Assembly: GCF_030053155.1 (NCBI RefSeq) | Contig: NZ_CP125644.1 | Coordinates: forward strand, 62,001-126,000 | Direction: 5' to 3' | Source: Rhizobium sp. BT03 | GTDB lineage: Bacteria > Pseudomonadota > Alphaproteobacteria > Rhizobiales > Rhizobiaceae | Length of the DNA stretch: 64,000 nucleotides | Part shown: in pieces, positions 21,668 through 30,900 of the stretch | Numbering within the stretch: the first letter of the stretch is position 1 | How the letters are laid out: each line of letters starts with the position of its first letter | Position numbers and translations under genes: made by a program | The notes under the pieces: generated by a model | Seen by the model: the letters and a program-made list of their open reading frames with translations, nothing else | Databases searched by the model: none | What the model was told of the DNA's origin: nothing

Positions 21668-22119
21668 TGGCCGGCCGCTATTTCGACGAATGGACGGTCG
21701 GCGACCGCATCGCCCATGACATCCGCCGGACGGTCACCGAGACCGACAACCTGCTCTTTACGACGCTCTCCCACAATCCGCAGCCGCTGCATCTCGATGC
21801 CGAATATGCGGCCCGCACTGAATTCGGCCGGATCGTCGTCAACGGCACCTTCACCTTCGCGCTCACCGTCGGCCTTTCGGTCGGCGACACCACGCTCGGC
21901 ACACTGGTCGCCAATCTCGGCTATGACAAGGTGACGATGCCGAAGCCGGTCTTCATCGGCGATACCCTTAGGGTGGAAACCGAAGTGACGGAGCTGCGCC
22001 GCTCGAACTCCCGCCCCGATGCCGGCATCGTCACCTTCCGTCACATCACCCTGAACCAGCGCGACGAGATCGTCTGCCAGTGCCTGCGCACCGCAATGCT
22101 GAAGGTGAGGCCGTCATGA
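21667..22119 (+). CDS. MaoC-family hydratase, leucine-operon linked
   Basis: A 150-residue hot-dog-fold hydratase/dehydratase. The MaoC hydratase pattern is visible as [18 protein letters not shown] (about 32-48), with catalytic-type Asn/His, and the [13 protein letters not shown] helix. Relatives include itaconyl-CoA and mesaconyl-CoA hydratases. In this operon the missing step after methylcrotonyl-CoA carboxylase is hydration of 3-methylglutaconyl-CoA, normally done by a crotonase (LiuC), so this enzyme may fill it (inference). It is coupled at both ends: TGATG with mccA and ATGA with the lyase gene. Confidence 0.85.
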   Translation: MAGRYFDEWTVGDRIAHDIRRTVTETDNLLFTTLSHNPQPLHLDAEYAARTEFGRIVVNGTFTFALTVGLSVGDTTLGTLVANLGYDKVTMPKPVFIGDTLRVETEVTELRRSNSRPDAGIVTFRHITLNQRDEIVCQCLRTAMLKVRPS

Positions 22120-22952
22120 GGCTGCGCTCGCTGCTCTTCGTGCCCGGCGACCGGCCGGAGCGTTTCGAAAAAGCCCTCGCTTCCGGCGCCGATGCCGTCA
22201 TTCTCGATCTGGAAGATTCGGTTGCGCCTGCCAACAAACCAAAGGCTCGCGACAGTGTGCGCACCTTCGTGCAGCGCCATGCCGGCGAGACCGCTCTCCT
22301 GATTCGCATTAATCCTCTCGCTTCGCCGGAATTCGAACACGACCTCGCCGCCCTGAGCGGTCTTCAGCCTTTCGCGCTCATGCTGCCGAAGGCCGAAGGC
22401 GCCGCTTCCGTGCGGAGGCTTGCAAGCGCTCTCGCATCGGCTCTTCCCATCCTGCCGATCGCGACCGAAACGCCATCGGCGATCTTCGAGATCGGCAGCT
22501 ATCGTGATGTCTCGGACAGTCTCTGCGGGCTTACCTGGGGTGCCGAGGATCTGCCGGCTGCGATCGGGGCTTCGACCGCGCGCAGGACGGACGGCCGTTA
22601 TACGCCGCCTTACGAGCTTGCCCGCTCGCTCACCCTATTCGCAGCCCATGCCGCAGCCGTTCCGGCGATCGATACCGTCTATCCCGATTTTCGCGATCTC
22701 AATGGTCTGCGGGCCTATGTCGGCCGCGCCCGGCGCGACGGCTTCACCGGCATGATGGCCATCCATCCGAGCCAGGTGGAAACAATCAACCACGCCTTCA
22801 CGCCGGATCCATCCGAGATCGCCTGGGCGGAAAAGGTCGCCGCCGCCTTTGCCGGCCAGCCCGACGCCGGTGTCATCCAGCTTGACGGGCGCATGCTTGA
22901 CCTGCCGCACCTCAAGCTCGCGCTCCGCCTTCTGGAGAATGCTGGTCGATAG
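22116..22952 (+). CDS. HpcH/HpaI-type (CitE-like) acyl-CoA lyase
   Basis: A 278-residue TIM-barrel lyase of the citrate-lyase beta / citramalyl-CoA / malyl-CoA lyase group. Visible are [16 protein letters not shown] (5-20), the Mg-binding DLEDSV (about 30), RINP, MLPKAE, ETPSAIF (about 120) and [10 protein letters not shown]. These enzymes split 3-hydroxy-3-methyl or malyl thioesters to acetyl-CoA plus an oxo-acid. No HMG-CoA lyase gene (a different family) is in the operon, so this may cleave HMG-CoA, or citramalyl-CoA. ATGA overlap with the MaoC gene. Confidence 0.85.
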   Translation: MRLRSLLFVPGDRPERFEKALASGADAVILDLEDSVAPANKPKARDSVRTFVQRHAGETALLIRINPLASPEFEHDLAALSGLQPFALMLPKAEGAASVRRLASALASALPILPIATETPSAIFEIGSYRDVSDSLCGLTWGAEDLPAAIGASTARRTDGRYTPPYELARSLTLFAAHAAAVPAIDTVYPDFRDLNGLRAYVGRARRDGFTGMMAIHPSQVETINHAFTPDPSEIAWAEKVAAAFAGQPDAGVIQLDGRMLDLPHLKLALRLLENAGR

Positions 22953-22970
22953 GCAAAACCCTCCGGCCAA

Positions 22971-24461
22971 TCAGCCCGACTTTGCGGTTGGCTTCGAGGC
23001 GACTTGCTTCGGCTCGAGGTAGCCGGCACCGATGGCGACATAAAGGTCGACATAGTCCTTGGCGACCTGCTGCACGGTGGCGGCAAGACTTGCCTGAGCA
23101 TCGGAGACCGTACGCTGCGCGTCGAGGATATCAAGCAGCGACGAAGCGCCATCCTTATAACTTGTCGTCGAAAGCGCCAGCGATTCCTGCGCCGTCTGTA
23201 CTTGCCTGCGCAACGGCTCCAGCGTCTGCGTGTCGCGGCGAACTGCCGTGAGTGCGTTTTCGACCTCTTCGACGCCGTTCAGCACCGCCGCTTTCCAGGC
23301 AAGATACTGCGTCCTGGCATCGGATTTCTCGATCTCGACATTCGCCCGCAACGTACCGCCATCGAAGATCGGCAGGCTGAGGGATGGGCCGAAGGACCAA
23401 CTGGTCAGGCTTGCGCCGCTGGCGCCCGACGATTTGACCCAGCTTGGCGAGATCGAGCCGGAAAGCGAGATCGACGGATAGAGCTGGGCTTCGGCGGCGC
23501 CGATATCGGCGACGGCGGCCGCCAGTTCGCGTTCTGCCTTGCGGATATCGGGACGGTTGCGGATGAGATCGGCCGGAATGCCGGCGCGAAGATCGCCGCG
23601 GAAGACGGGTTGCCCTGCACTCTTCTGCAGCTCACCCATCAGCGAGGATGCCGGCATCCCGAGCAGCGTGGCGATGTGATGGGCTGATTCCGTGAAGCTC
23701 TTTTCCAGGCCGGGAATGTCGGACTTTGTCGATTGCACCAGGCCTTCAGCCTGCACGACGTCGAGGCGGGAGGCCGCACCGGCTTTCAGCTGCAGCTGCG
23801 TGAGCTCGTAAGTCTGCTGGCGGGATTTCAAACTCGCCCGGGAAAGCGCGATGCGCTCCTGAAAATAGCGGGCGTCGATATAGCTCTCGACGAGATCTTT
23901 GAGAAAAGTGAGTCTGGCATTGTCGGCCGTCGCATAGGCAGCCCCAAGCGAGGCGATCGCGCTCTCCCTGGAGCGGCGATACTGGCCGAAAAAGTCGAGC
24001 AGCCAGGAGAGGCTGGCCTCGCCGCCCGTCGTGTTCGTGGTGCCGACCGTCGTGCGAAGCCGACCCTTCTCGCCGGATAGTATGTGCGATGCGTCAACAG
24101 TCAGGCTCGGCAGGCCGCCGGCGCCGGCGACGGTGACATTGGCCGAGGCCGAGTTGATGCTTTCGAGCGCCTGCAGCACGTCGAGATTCTCGCTGAGGCC
24201 GTGAGCCACCAGGCCGTCGAGCCGCTTGTCACGATAGGCCGTCCACCACTCAGGCGTCGCAACATTGCCGTTGCTCTTGTTGCCGCCCTCTTCAAATTTG
24301 GCGGGGAGCGGCATTTGCGGGGGAACGTGATCAGGGCCGCTGACGCAGCCTGTCAGCAGAATTGTAATTAGCGATGCGGCGTAGCGGAGGGATGATAGTC
24401 TTGTGCGAAGCGACGTACTCACGGGGCGAGCCTTCTGAACCGGGATCGTGGGTTCAGGCAT
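22971..24461 (-). CDS. NodT-type outer-membrane factor lipoprotein (efflux channel)
   Basis: A 496-residue TolC-like channel protein of the RND-linked NodT/OprM group. The signal sequence ends in a lipobox with LLTGC (Cys39), then PEWW near residue 70 and two repeated OEP halves, with the characteristic GIPADLIRNRPDIRKAERELAAA region at about 310. It is convergent with the lyase gene. The gene lies after the kinase gene on the minus strand, but its own upstream element (24473-24511) matches that of the pump operon, so it probably serves the RND pump at 27934. Confidence 0.92.
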   Translation of the reverse strand: MPEPTIPVQKARPVSTSLRTRLSSLRYAASLITILLTGCVSGPDHVPPQMPLPAKFEEGGNKSNGNVATPEWWTAYRDKRLDGLVAHGLSENLDVLQALESINSASANVTVAGAGGLPSLTVDASHILSGEKGRLRTTVGTTNTTGGEASLSWLLDFFGQYRRSRESAIASLGAAYATADNARLTFLKDLVESYIDARYFQERIALSRASLKSRQQTYELTQLQLKAGAASRLDVVQAEGLVQSTKSDIPGLEKSFTESAHHIATLLGMPASSLMGELQKSAGQPVFRGDLRAGIPADLIRNRPDIRKAERELAAAVADIGAAEAQLYPSISLSGSISPSWVKSSGASGASLTSWSFGPSLSLPIFDGGTLRANVEIEKSDARTQYLAWKAAVLNGVEEVENALTAVRRDTQTLEPLRRQVQTAQESLALSTTSYKDGASSLLDILDAQRTVSDAQASLAATVQQVAKDYVDLYVAIGAGYLEPKQVASKPTAKSG

Positions 24462-24472
24462 AGCGAGACCAG

Positions 24473-24511
24473 CGTTAATGGCGGTTAAGAAACTGTAAAG
24501 TTAGGTAAAAC
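24473..24511 (-). promoter_or_regulatory. Shared 39-bp regulatory element, copy upstream of the outer-membrane factor
   Basis: Read on the minus strand this begins GTTTTACCTAACTT and ends ACCGCCATTAACG. It matches the copy at 26690-26728 at 32 of 39 positions without gaps. It ends 11 bp before the outer-membrane-factor start codon. It contains half-site-like repeats with about 11-bp period, the arrangement bound by OmpR-family regulators such as the one encoded at 25831. Confidence 0.75.
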
Positions 24512-24538
24512 CCGGCACCGTCCTTGCAGAAGTCAGGA

Positions 24539-25828
24539 TCAGGTTTCTCCACCGCCCGCACCATAGGGCATCGGCCGCCTCGGAAGCTCCAGCGTGATCG
24601 CCAGGCCGCCGGCATCCGGCAGCGAGGCATGCACGCGTCCGCCATGGCGTTCGATCGCCTGCCGGGTGATGGCAAGACCCAAGCCGTATCCGCCTCTCGT
24701 CACGGCGTCCTTGCCGCGGGAAAACGGCTGGAAGATGCGTTCGAGTTCCTCCCGCCCGACACCCGGCCCCTGATCCGCGACGCGGATCGTGAGCCGGTCG
24801 GGCCCTACCTCGCAAGACACCGATATGCGCGAATGCTCGGCCGTATATTTGACGGCGTTGCGGACGACGTTTTCGAGCGCCCTGTAAATGAGTTCGCCTT
24901 CGACCTCGGCCCGGAAGATGCCGTCGATACCAGTTGTGATCGCAACCTCGCGGGCCTGGGCTTCGAATGCCGCATCGCCGAGGATTTCATTCAGCAGCTC
25001 GATGACGTCGAGGGTCTGAGTCTTCAGCGGCCGGCCGGATCCCGCCGTCAGCCTGGCAAGGGTCAGGACCTCGCCCACCAGCGTATCGAGCCGTTCGACC
25101 TCCCGGTCCATCCGGTCCAGCATGGCGCCGAGTTTGGCCGGGCTCTGCCTGAGCACGCCGACGGCAGCCTGCAGGCGGGACAAAGGCGAACGCAATTCAT
25201 GGGAGACGTCGTGAAACAGCCTCTGCTGCGCATCCTGGAGTTCCTGAAGCCGGGCGGCGCTCGCATCGAAATCATAGGCAAGTGCTGTGACTTCATCCTT
25301 TCGCCCGGCCATTTTATCGCCGATGCGGAAGTCGAAGCGGCCATGGGCAAGCGCGCTCAGGCCGTCACGCAGATGTACGACGGGACGAATGAGGTATCGG
25401 GCGAGCGCGCCCGCCGCGATCGTGCTCGCAACCAGGATGGTGAACCATGGTAGGAATGGGCCAAGATTGTCGAAGGTGGAACCGGCCGGAGCCGACACGG
25501 AAAACCGATAGCAGATCCCATCCTTCGACACGGACCGGGTGGTGATCGTGTTCTTCTCAGTGCAGGCATCGGCCTCCGCAGGCTGCGCCAGGGTGAGGCC
25601 GAGCGGCTGCGTCTTCTCGCTCGTCGTCACGAAACGCGCGGCGGCGGCTTCGCCGTCCGCGACCAGAATGTTTGCTGTCAGGTTCAACACGAGGGTGCGC
25701 CGCTCCTGCTCCAACTCGCTTGCGAAGGGAACCGCCTGAAGGAGTTTGACGATAAGGATAATGACGGCGAGGCTTGCCGCCAGCGTCAGCCAGATGATCC
25801 TGAAGAATTTCCAGAAAAGCCGGGGCAT
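24539..25828 (-). CDS. Sensor histidine kinase of the efflux two-component system
   Basis: A 429-residue inner-membrane kinase. TM helices at about 9-31 and 127-148 enclose a periplasmic sensor of about 95 residues holding two cysteines (Cys89, Cys106). A HAMP domain follows, then the H-box FHDVSHELRSPLSRL (His210), N-box (NVVRNAVKYT), DQGPGVG and GYGLGLAIT. Layout resembles CpxA-type kinases. ATG 25828 lies 2 nt after the regulator stop; the longer frame to 26080 only back-reads the regulator gene. Signal unknown; envelope stress or a toxic compound is likely. Confidence 0.92.
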   Translation of the reverse strand: MPRLFWKFFRIIWLTLAASLAVIILIVKLLQAVPFASELEQERRTLVLNLTANILVADGEAAAARFVTTSEKTQPLGLTLAQPAEADACTEKNTITTRSVSKDGICYRFSVSAPAGSTFDNLGPFLPWFTILVASTIAAGALARYLIRPVVHLRDGLSALAHGRFDFRIGDKMAGRKDEVTALAYDFDASAARLQELQDAQQRLFHDVSHELRSPLSRLQAAVGVLRQSPAKLGAMLDRMDREVERLDTLVGEVLTLARLTAGSGRPLKTQTLDVIELLNEILGDAAFEAQAREVAITTGIDGIFRAEVEGELIYRALENVVRNAVKYTAEHSRISVSCEVGPDRLTIRVADQGPGVGREELERIFQPFSRGKDAVTRGGYGLGLAITRQAIERHGGRVHASLPDAGGLAITLELPRRPMPYGAGGGET

Positions 25829-25830
25829 GA

Positions 25831-26517
25831 TCAGTCCACGAGAAGTTGATAGCCCTGGCCGCGGACGGACTGGATCCAGGATTGCCCGTCCTCCCGCTGT
25901 CCGAGCTTCTGGCGAACGCTGCTGATATGGACGTCGATACGGCGGTCGAACGGCGTGAGCGGCTTGCCGAAGGCCCGCTTCGAAATCTCCTGCTTCGACA
26001 CCAGCTGGCCGGCGCTGCGGGCGAGAACCTCGAGCAGGCTGAATTCGGTGCCGGTCAGCTCCAAGGTCTCGCCGCGCCATTCAGCACTTCTGCTGCCGGA
26101 GTGGATCACCAGCTGCCCTGCCCTGATCGTGTCCGTCGATACCCCAGCCGCCGGCTGACCCGCACGGCGCAGGATGGCGCGCAGCCTTGCCGCCAGTTCG
26201 CCCGGGGAGCAGGGTTTCGGCACATAGTCGTCGGCGCCGAGATTGAGGCCCGATATCCTGTCCACGTCATCGCCTCTTGCCGTCAGCATCAGAACGGGGA
26301 CCTGGCTCAGCTTCCTGATCCGCTGCAGCACTTCGATGCCGTTCATCCGCGGCATCATGATGTCGAGCACGATGATATCGACGGTATTGCCGGCAGCCGC
26401 GGCAATGGCGGCGCGGCCATCCGTATCCGTTGCGACGTCATACCCTTCCTCGACCAGGTATTCCTGCAGAAGCGTCGTCAGCTCGGCATCGTCGTCGATG
26501 AGGAGAACCTTGTTCAT
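25831..26517 (-). CDS. OmpR-family response regulator
   Basis: A 228-residue regulator. The receiver domain has the acidic pocket at Asp8-Asp10, phospho-acceptor Asp52 in VLDIMMP, Thr in MLTAR and the PKPC lysine. A C-terminal winged helix (about 130-225) ends RRIDVHISSVRQKLG and RGQGYQLL. It heads a regulator-kinase pair and diverges from the membrane-fusion protein gene. The paired 39-bp elements (24473-24511, 26690-26728) are its probable binding sites. Confidence 0.93.
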   Translation of the reverse strand: MNKVLLIDDDAELTTLLQEYLVEEGYDVATDTDGRAAIAAAAGNTVDIIVLDIMMPRMNGIEVLQRIRKLSQVPVLMLTARGDDVDRISGLNLGADDYVPKPCSPGELAARLRAILRRAGQPAAGVSTDTIRAGQLVIHSGSRSAEWRGETLELTGTEFSLLEVLARSAGQLVSKQEISKRAFGKPLTPFDRRIDVHISSVRQKLGQREDGQSWIQSVRGQGYQLLVD

Positions 26518-26534
26518 TCGCGTTATCCGTCACT

Positions 26535-26645
26535 AGAACAGGATGATTTAGGCCGATCCGGCCTAAAATCTGAATCCTGTTCTACATTAAAGAGTTAGAG
26601 CATGATGTCGTCCGAAAACCGCTCACACTTTTCGGCATCATGCTC
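26535..26645. repeat. RIME-type intergenic mosaic repeat (two palindromes)
   Basis: Two large imperfect palindromes lie back to back. The first (26535-26583) has arms AGAACAGGAT / ATCCTGTTCT with an inner TTAGGCCG / CGGCCTAA. The second (26598-26645) has arms GAGCATGATG / CATCATGCTC with an inner CCGAAAA / TTTTCGG. I recognise this two-part arrangement from rhizobial intergenic repeats (RIME). It sits between the divergent regulator and pump operons and fills part of that 316-bp gap. Confidence 0.85.
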
Positions 26646-26689
26646 GAATCCCGGCGAGCCATACAGCACGAAAGCGTGCGGGCGACCAA

Positions 26690-26728
26690 GTTTTACCTAA
26701 CTTAACACTAACTTGACCGCGCTTAACG
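26690..26728 (+). promoter_or_regulatory. Shared 39-bp regulatory element, copy upstream of the pump operon
   Basis: This begins GTTTTACCTAACTT and ends ACCGCGCTTAACG and is 32/39 identical to the copy at 24473-24511. It holds a clear direct repeat, TAACTT at 26698-26703 and again 11 bp on, the tandem half-site form recognised by OmpR-family regulators. It is about 105 bp before the membrane-fusion protein start and also upstream of the regulator's own gene. Confidence 0.75.
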
Positions 26729-26833
26729 TTCGCCCCGTTACTTATCCTGCCATGACATGGACGCGCCAGGACCGGCCGCCTCGACATGAGCGGCAGTCCT
26801 TCGTCGCGTTCGCGCGGATCGCAAAGGCCACCG

Positions 26834-27934
26834 ATGCCTTTGACCACAAGGAATGCTTTGTTGAGAAAACCATCCAGAATACTTGCCGCTGCGCTTGTTG
26901 CGGCAGCGCTAGTTTCCCCCGCCAATTTTGCCATGGCGGAACAGGCCGCTGCAACCGCTCTGACAGTCTCTCTGACGGCGCCGGCACAGCGGAACTGGCC
27001 GGAGACCGTTCCCGCGAGCGGCTGGCTGAAGCCTTGGCAGGAAGCCGTCATCGCCTCCGAAACAAGCGGCCTGCGCATCACCGATGTCCTGGTCGATGTC
27101 GGATCCGTGGTCACGAAGGGACAGACGCTCGTTCGGCTTTCCCAGGAAAGCGTACTCGCCGATCTCCGCAAGCAGGAGGCGGCTGTCGAGAACGCCAAGG
27201 CAAGCGTTACGAAGGCCAAGGCCAATGCCGACCGGGCACGGCAGTTGCGTCCTTCCGGCGCGCTCTCTGACGAAAAGATCGTCGAATACCTGGCCGACGA
27301 GCAGACGGCGACGGCAAGCCTTGCATCCGAAGAGGCCGCACTCGACAGCGAAAAGATCAAGCTCGCGCAGACCACGATCACGGCCGTCGACGACGGCCTC
27401 ATAACCTCCCGTTCCGCCGATCTCGGTGCCGTCGTCTCCGCCGGCACCGAGCTGTTCCGCATGGTCCGCCAGCAGCGTGTCGAATGGCAGGCCGAGATTT
27501 CGGCGCGCTATCTCCGGCGTATTTCTGAAGGCTTGAGCGTGAGGATCGACGGGCCGGACGGCCAGGTCATCGACGGCAAGGTGAGGCTTGTCGGGCCTTC
27601 GGTCAGCACCGATACCAGCCGGGCGATCGTCTATGTCGCGCTTCCCGCGGACGTGCGTCCGCGCACCGGTCTTTACGTCACCGGCAACATCGAACTGCAG
27701 ACCTCTCCGGCGCTGACTGTTCCCGAGACGGCGATCGTGTTCCGGGACGGCATTAGCTACCTCTTCACTTCAGGCGACGATCATCGGGTGCAAAGGGTCA
27801 GGGTGGAAACGGGCCGCCGCAACAATGGCGAGGTGGAAATCGTCTCCGGCATCGACCGGTCGTCGAAGGTGGTGACCTCGGGCGGCGCATTCCTGTCGGA
27901 CAACGACCTCGTGAAGATTGCGGAGAAAAACTGA
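26834..27934 (+). CDS. RND efflux membrane fusion protein
   Basis: A 366-residue periplasmic adaptor. It has a signal peptide (about 8-35, ending near AMA), a lipoyl/barrel-sandwich half at about 60-90, a short alpha-helical hairpin (about 110-165), the second lipoyl half (TAVDDGLITSRSADLGAVVSAGTEL region) and a beta-barrel plus membrane-proximal domain. I chose ATG 26834, which has AAGG at suitable distance and gives a normal signal peptide; an ATG at 26786 has no ribosome site. It joins the RND pump to the outer-membrane factor; TGATG overlap with the pump gene. Confidence 0.9.
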   Translation: MPLTTRNALLRKPSRILAAALVAAALVSPANFAMAEQAAATALTVSLTAPAQRNWPETVPASGWLKPWQEAVIASETSGLRITDVLVDVGSVVTKGQTLVRLSQESVLADLRKQEAAVENAKASVTKAKANADRARQLRPSGALSDEKIVEYLADEQTATASLASEEAALDSEKIKLAQTTITAVDDGLITSRSADLGAVVSAGTELFRMVRQQRVEWQAEISARYLRRISEGLSVRIDGPDGQVIDGKVRLVGPSVSTDTSRAIVYVALPADVRPRTGLYVTGNIELQTSPALTVPETAIVFRDGISYLFTSGDDHRVQRVRVETGRRNNGEVEIVSGIDRSSKVVTSGGAFLSDNDLVKIAEKN

Positions 27935-30900
27935 TGAACTTCTCAGCCTGGTCGATCCGCAATCCCGTACCGGCGATATTGCTGTTTGTGATGCTGACCG
28001 TCGGCGGCCTCCTGGCCTTCAAGCAACTGCCGATCCAGAACTTCCCCGATATGGACCTTCCGACGATCAACGTCACCGCTACGCTTGAGGGCGCTGCACC
28101 GGCACAGCTCGAAACCGAGGTCGCCCGCAAGATCGAGGATAGTCTTGCAGCACTCAGCTATCTCGACCATATCACCACGACGATCACGGACGGCTCAGTC
28201 TCGATCAAGGTGTCCTTCAAGCTGGAAAAAGACAGCGAAACGGCCCTGAACGAAGTCCGCAATGCCGTCGACAGCGTCAAGGGCGATCTGCCGGCGCAGA
28301 TGGAAACCCCGAGCGTCAGCAAGGTCACCGTACAGAGTTCCCCGCTGGTCACCTATGCCGTCCGCTCGACCGCTCTCAACGAGACGGAACTTTCCTGGTT
28401 TGCCGACAATGACCTGACCAAGGCGCTGCTATCGGTGCCCGGCGTCGGGCAGGTCAACCGCATCGGCGGGATCGACCGCGAGGTTCATGTGGATCTCGAT
28501 CCCGCGACGATGGCGTCGCTGGGCGTCACCGCGGCCATCGTGTCGTCGCAGCTGAAGGCGGTGCAAACGGATACGTCAGGCGGCCTCGGCGAAATCGGCG
28601 GTACCCGCCAGACCTTGCGCACGCTTGGCGCCCTGCCCTCGGTCGAGGCGCTGAAGGGGCTGAAAATCCCCCTGGCAAACGGCCAGCAGGTTCGCCTCGA
28701 CGACGTCGCATCCATCACCGACAGCTTCGCCGAACGCTCTTCTATGGCCTATCTCGACGGCAAGCCGGTGATCGCGGTCGAGATCAAGCGCTCGAACGGC
28801 TTTTCCGACAGTGGTGTTGCCGCCGCCGTCGACCAGGCGGTCAAGGCCTTCGCAGCCAAGCACTCCAACGCTCAGATCGACGAGGCTTACAGCACGATCG
28901 GACCGATCATCGGCAATTACGATGGTTCGATGCATATGCTCTACGAAGGCGCGATCCTGGCGATCATCGTCGTCTGGCTTTTCCTCCGGGACTGGCGGGC
29001 GACGATCCTGTCGGCCGTGGCGCTGCCTCTGTCAGTCATACCGACCTTCCTTGTGATGTATTTCGCCGGCTTCAGCCTGAACATCGTCACGCTGCTTGCA
29101 CTGTCGCTGGTGGTCGGCATCCTCGTCGACGATGCCATCGTCGAGCTCGAGAACATTGCCCGCCACCTGCAGATGGGCAAGCGGCCGCTCGACGCCGCTC
29201 TCGAAGCGGCCAACGAGATCGGACTTGCCGTCATCGCGACCACTTTCACCCTGGTCTCGGTCTTCCTGCCGACGGCGTTCATGAGCGGCATACCGGGCCT
29301 TATTTTCCGCCAGTTCGGCATCACCGCCGCCGTCGCCGTGCTTGCCTCGCTCGTGGTCGCGCGCCTGCTGACGCCGATGATGGCCGCCTATTTCATGAAA
29401 GCCCATCCGACCGAGGAGAAGGATGGCCGGATCATGCGTGCCTATATATCAATCGTGAAGACCGCCATGAACCGCAGGAAGACGACCGTGGCCGTCACCG
29501 CCGTCGTCGTGGCACTCTCGCTTTCGACCATCCCCCTGTTGAAATCGGGCTTCCTGCCCGCTTCCGACGATGCGCGGACCCAGGTCACGCTCACCATGCA
29601 GCCGGGCGCCACCATCGAGCAGACGGATGCCACGGCCAGGAAGGCCGCCGATATTATCGGCAAGCTTCCCGACGTCACGCATGTCTTCTCAGCCATCGGT
29701 TCGACCTCCTCGGGCGGCGGCCCCGACGCCAGCACCACGAGCGATGTCGGATCGGCGACGATCGTGGCTGTGCTGCCGCCCATCGACGAGCGCGACCGCA
29801 AGCAATCGGAAATCGAAAACGACATCCGGCAGGCGCTCTCCGTCCTCCCCGGCGTTCGCGTGGAGGTCGGTAGCGGCGGCAACGGCACGAAGCTCGAGAT
29901 CACACTCGCAAGCGACGATGCGAACGTGCTCGACAGCGCAAGCACGGCGCTCGAAGAACAGCTCCGCTCGCTGCAGGGTATCGGAGCGGTGACGTCGACC
30001 GCGGCCCGGCAGGCGCCCGAGATCCAGATCACACCCGACTTTGCGCGCAGCGCCGCGCTCGGGGTCACGTCGAGCGCCATTGCCGAGGCCGTGCGCGTGG
30101 CGACGAACGGGGAATATTCCTCCGATCTGCCGAAGCTCAACCTGCCGCAGCGGCAGATTCCCATCGTCGTCCGCTTTTCGCCCGAGGCGCGCACCAATCT
30201 TGATGACATCAAGAACATGCGGGTGGCGGGAACGAACGGCAACGTCGATCTCGGATCGATCGCCGATGTCAGGATCGGCGGCAGCCCGTCGGAGATCGAC
30301 CGCATCGACCGGATGCGCAACGTCACCCTGTCCGTCGAACTCAACGGCCGCATTCTGGGCGACGTCAACCGGGAGGCGCAGGCGCTGCCGGCGCTCCGGC
30401 ATCTGCCGTCGGGCGTCACCCTGGTCAACCAGGGCGAACTTCAGCGCAGTTCGGAACTGTTTCAGAGCTTTGCGCTGGCAATGGCGATCGGCGTCTTCTG
30501 CATCTACGCGGTTCTCGTCGTGCTCTTCCACGATTTCCTGCAGCCGCTGACCCTTCTGATGGCTCTGCCGCTCTCGCTCGGCGGCGCGCTGGTGCCGCTC
30601 GTGCTGACGGGAACGAGCTTCTCCATGCCTGTTGTCATCGGCCTGCTCATGCTGATGGGCGTGGTGACGAAGAACTCCATCCTGCTCATCGAATATGCGA
30701 TCATGTCGCGCCAGCGGGGCATGGCCAGGTTCGACGCCCTGGTGGATGCCTGCCACAAGCGCGCACGGCCGATCGTCATGACCACCATCGCCATGGCCTC
30801 AGGCATGCTGCCGGCCGCGCTCAGCCTGATGGGCGGCGATTCGAGCTTCCGCCAGCCGATGGCGATCGTCGTGATCGGCGGCGTGGTGATGTCGACGCTG

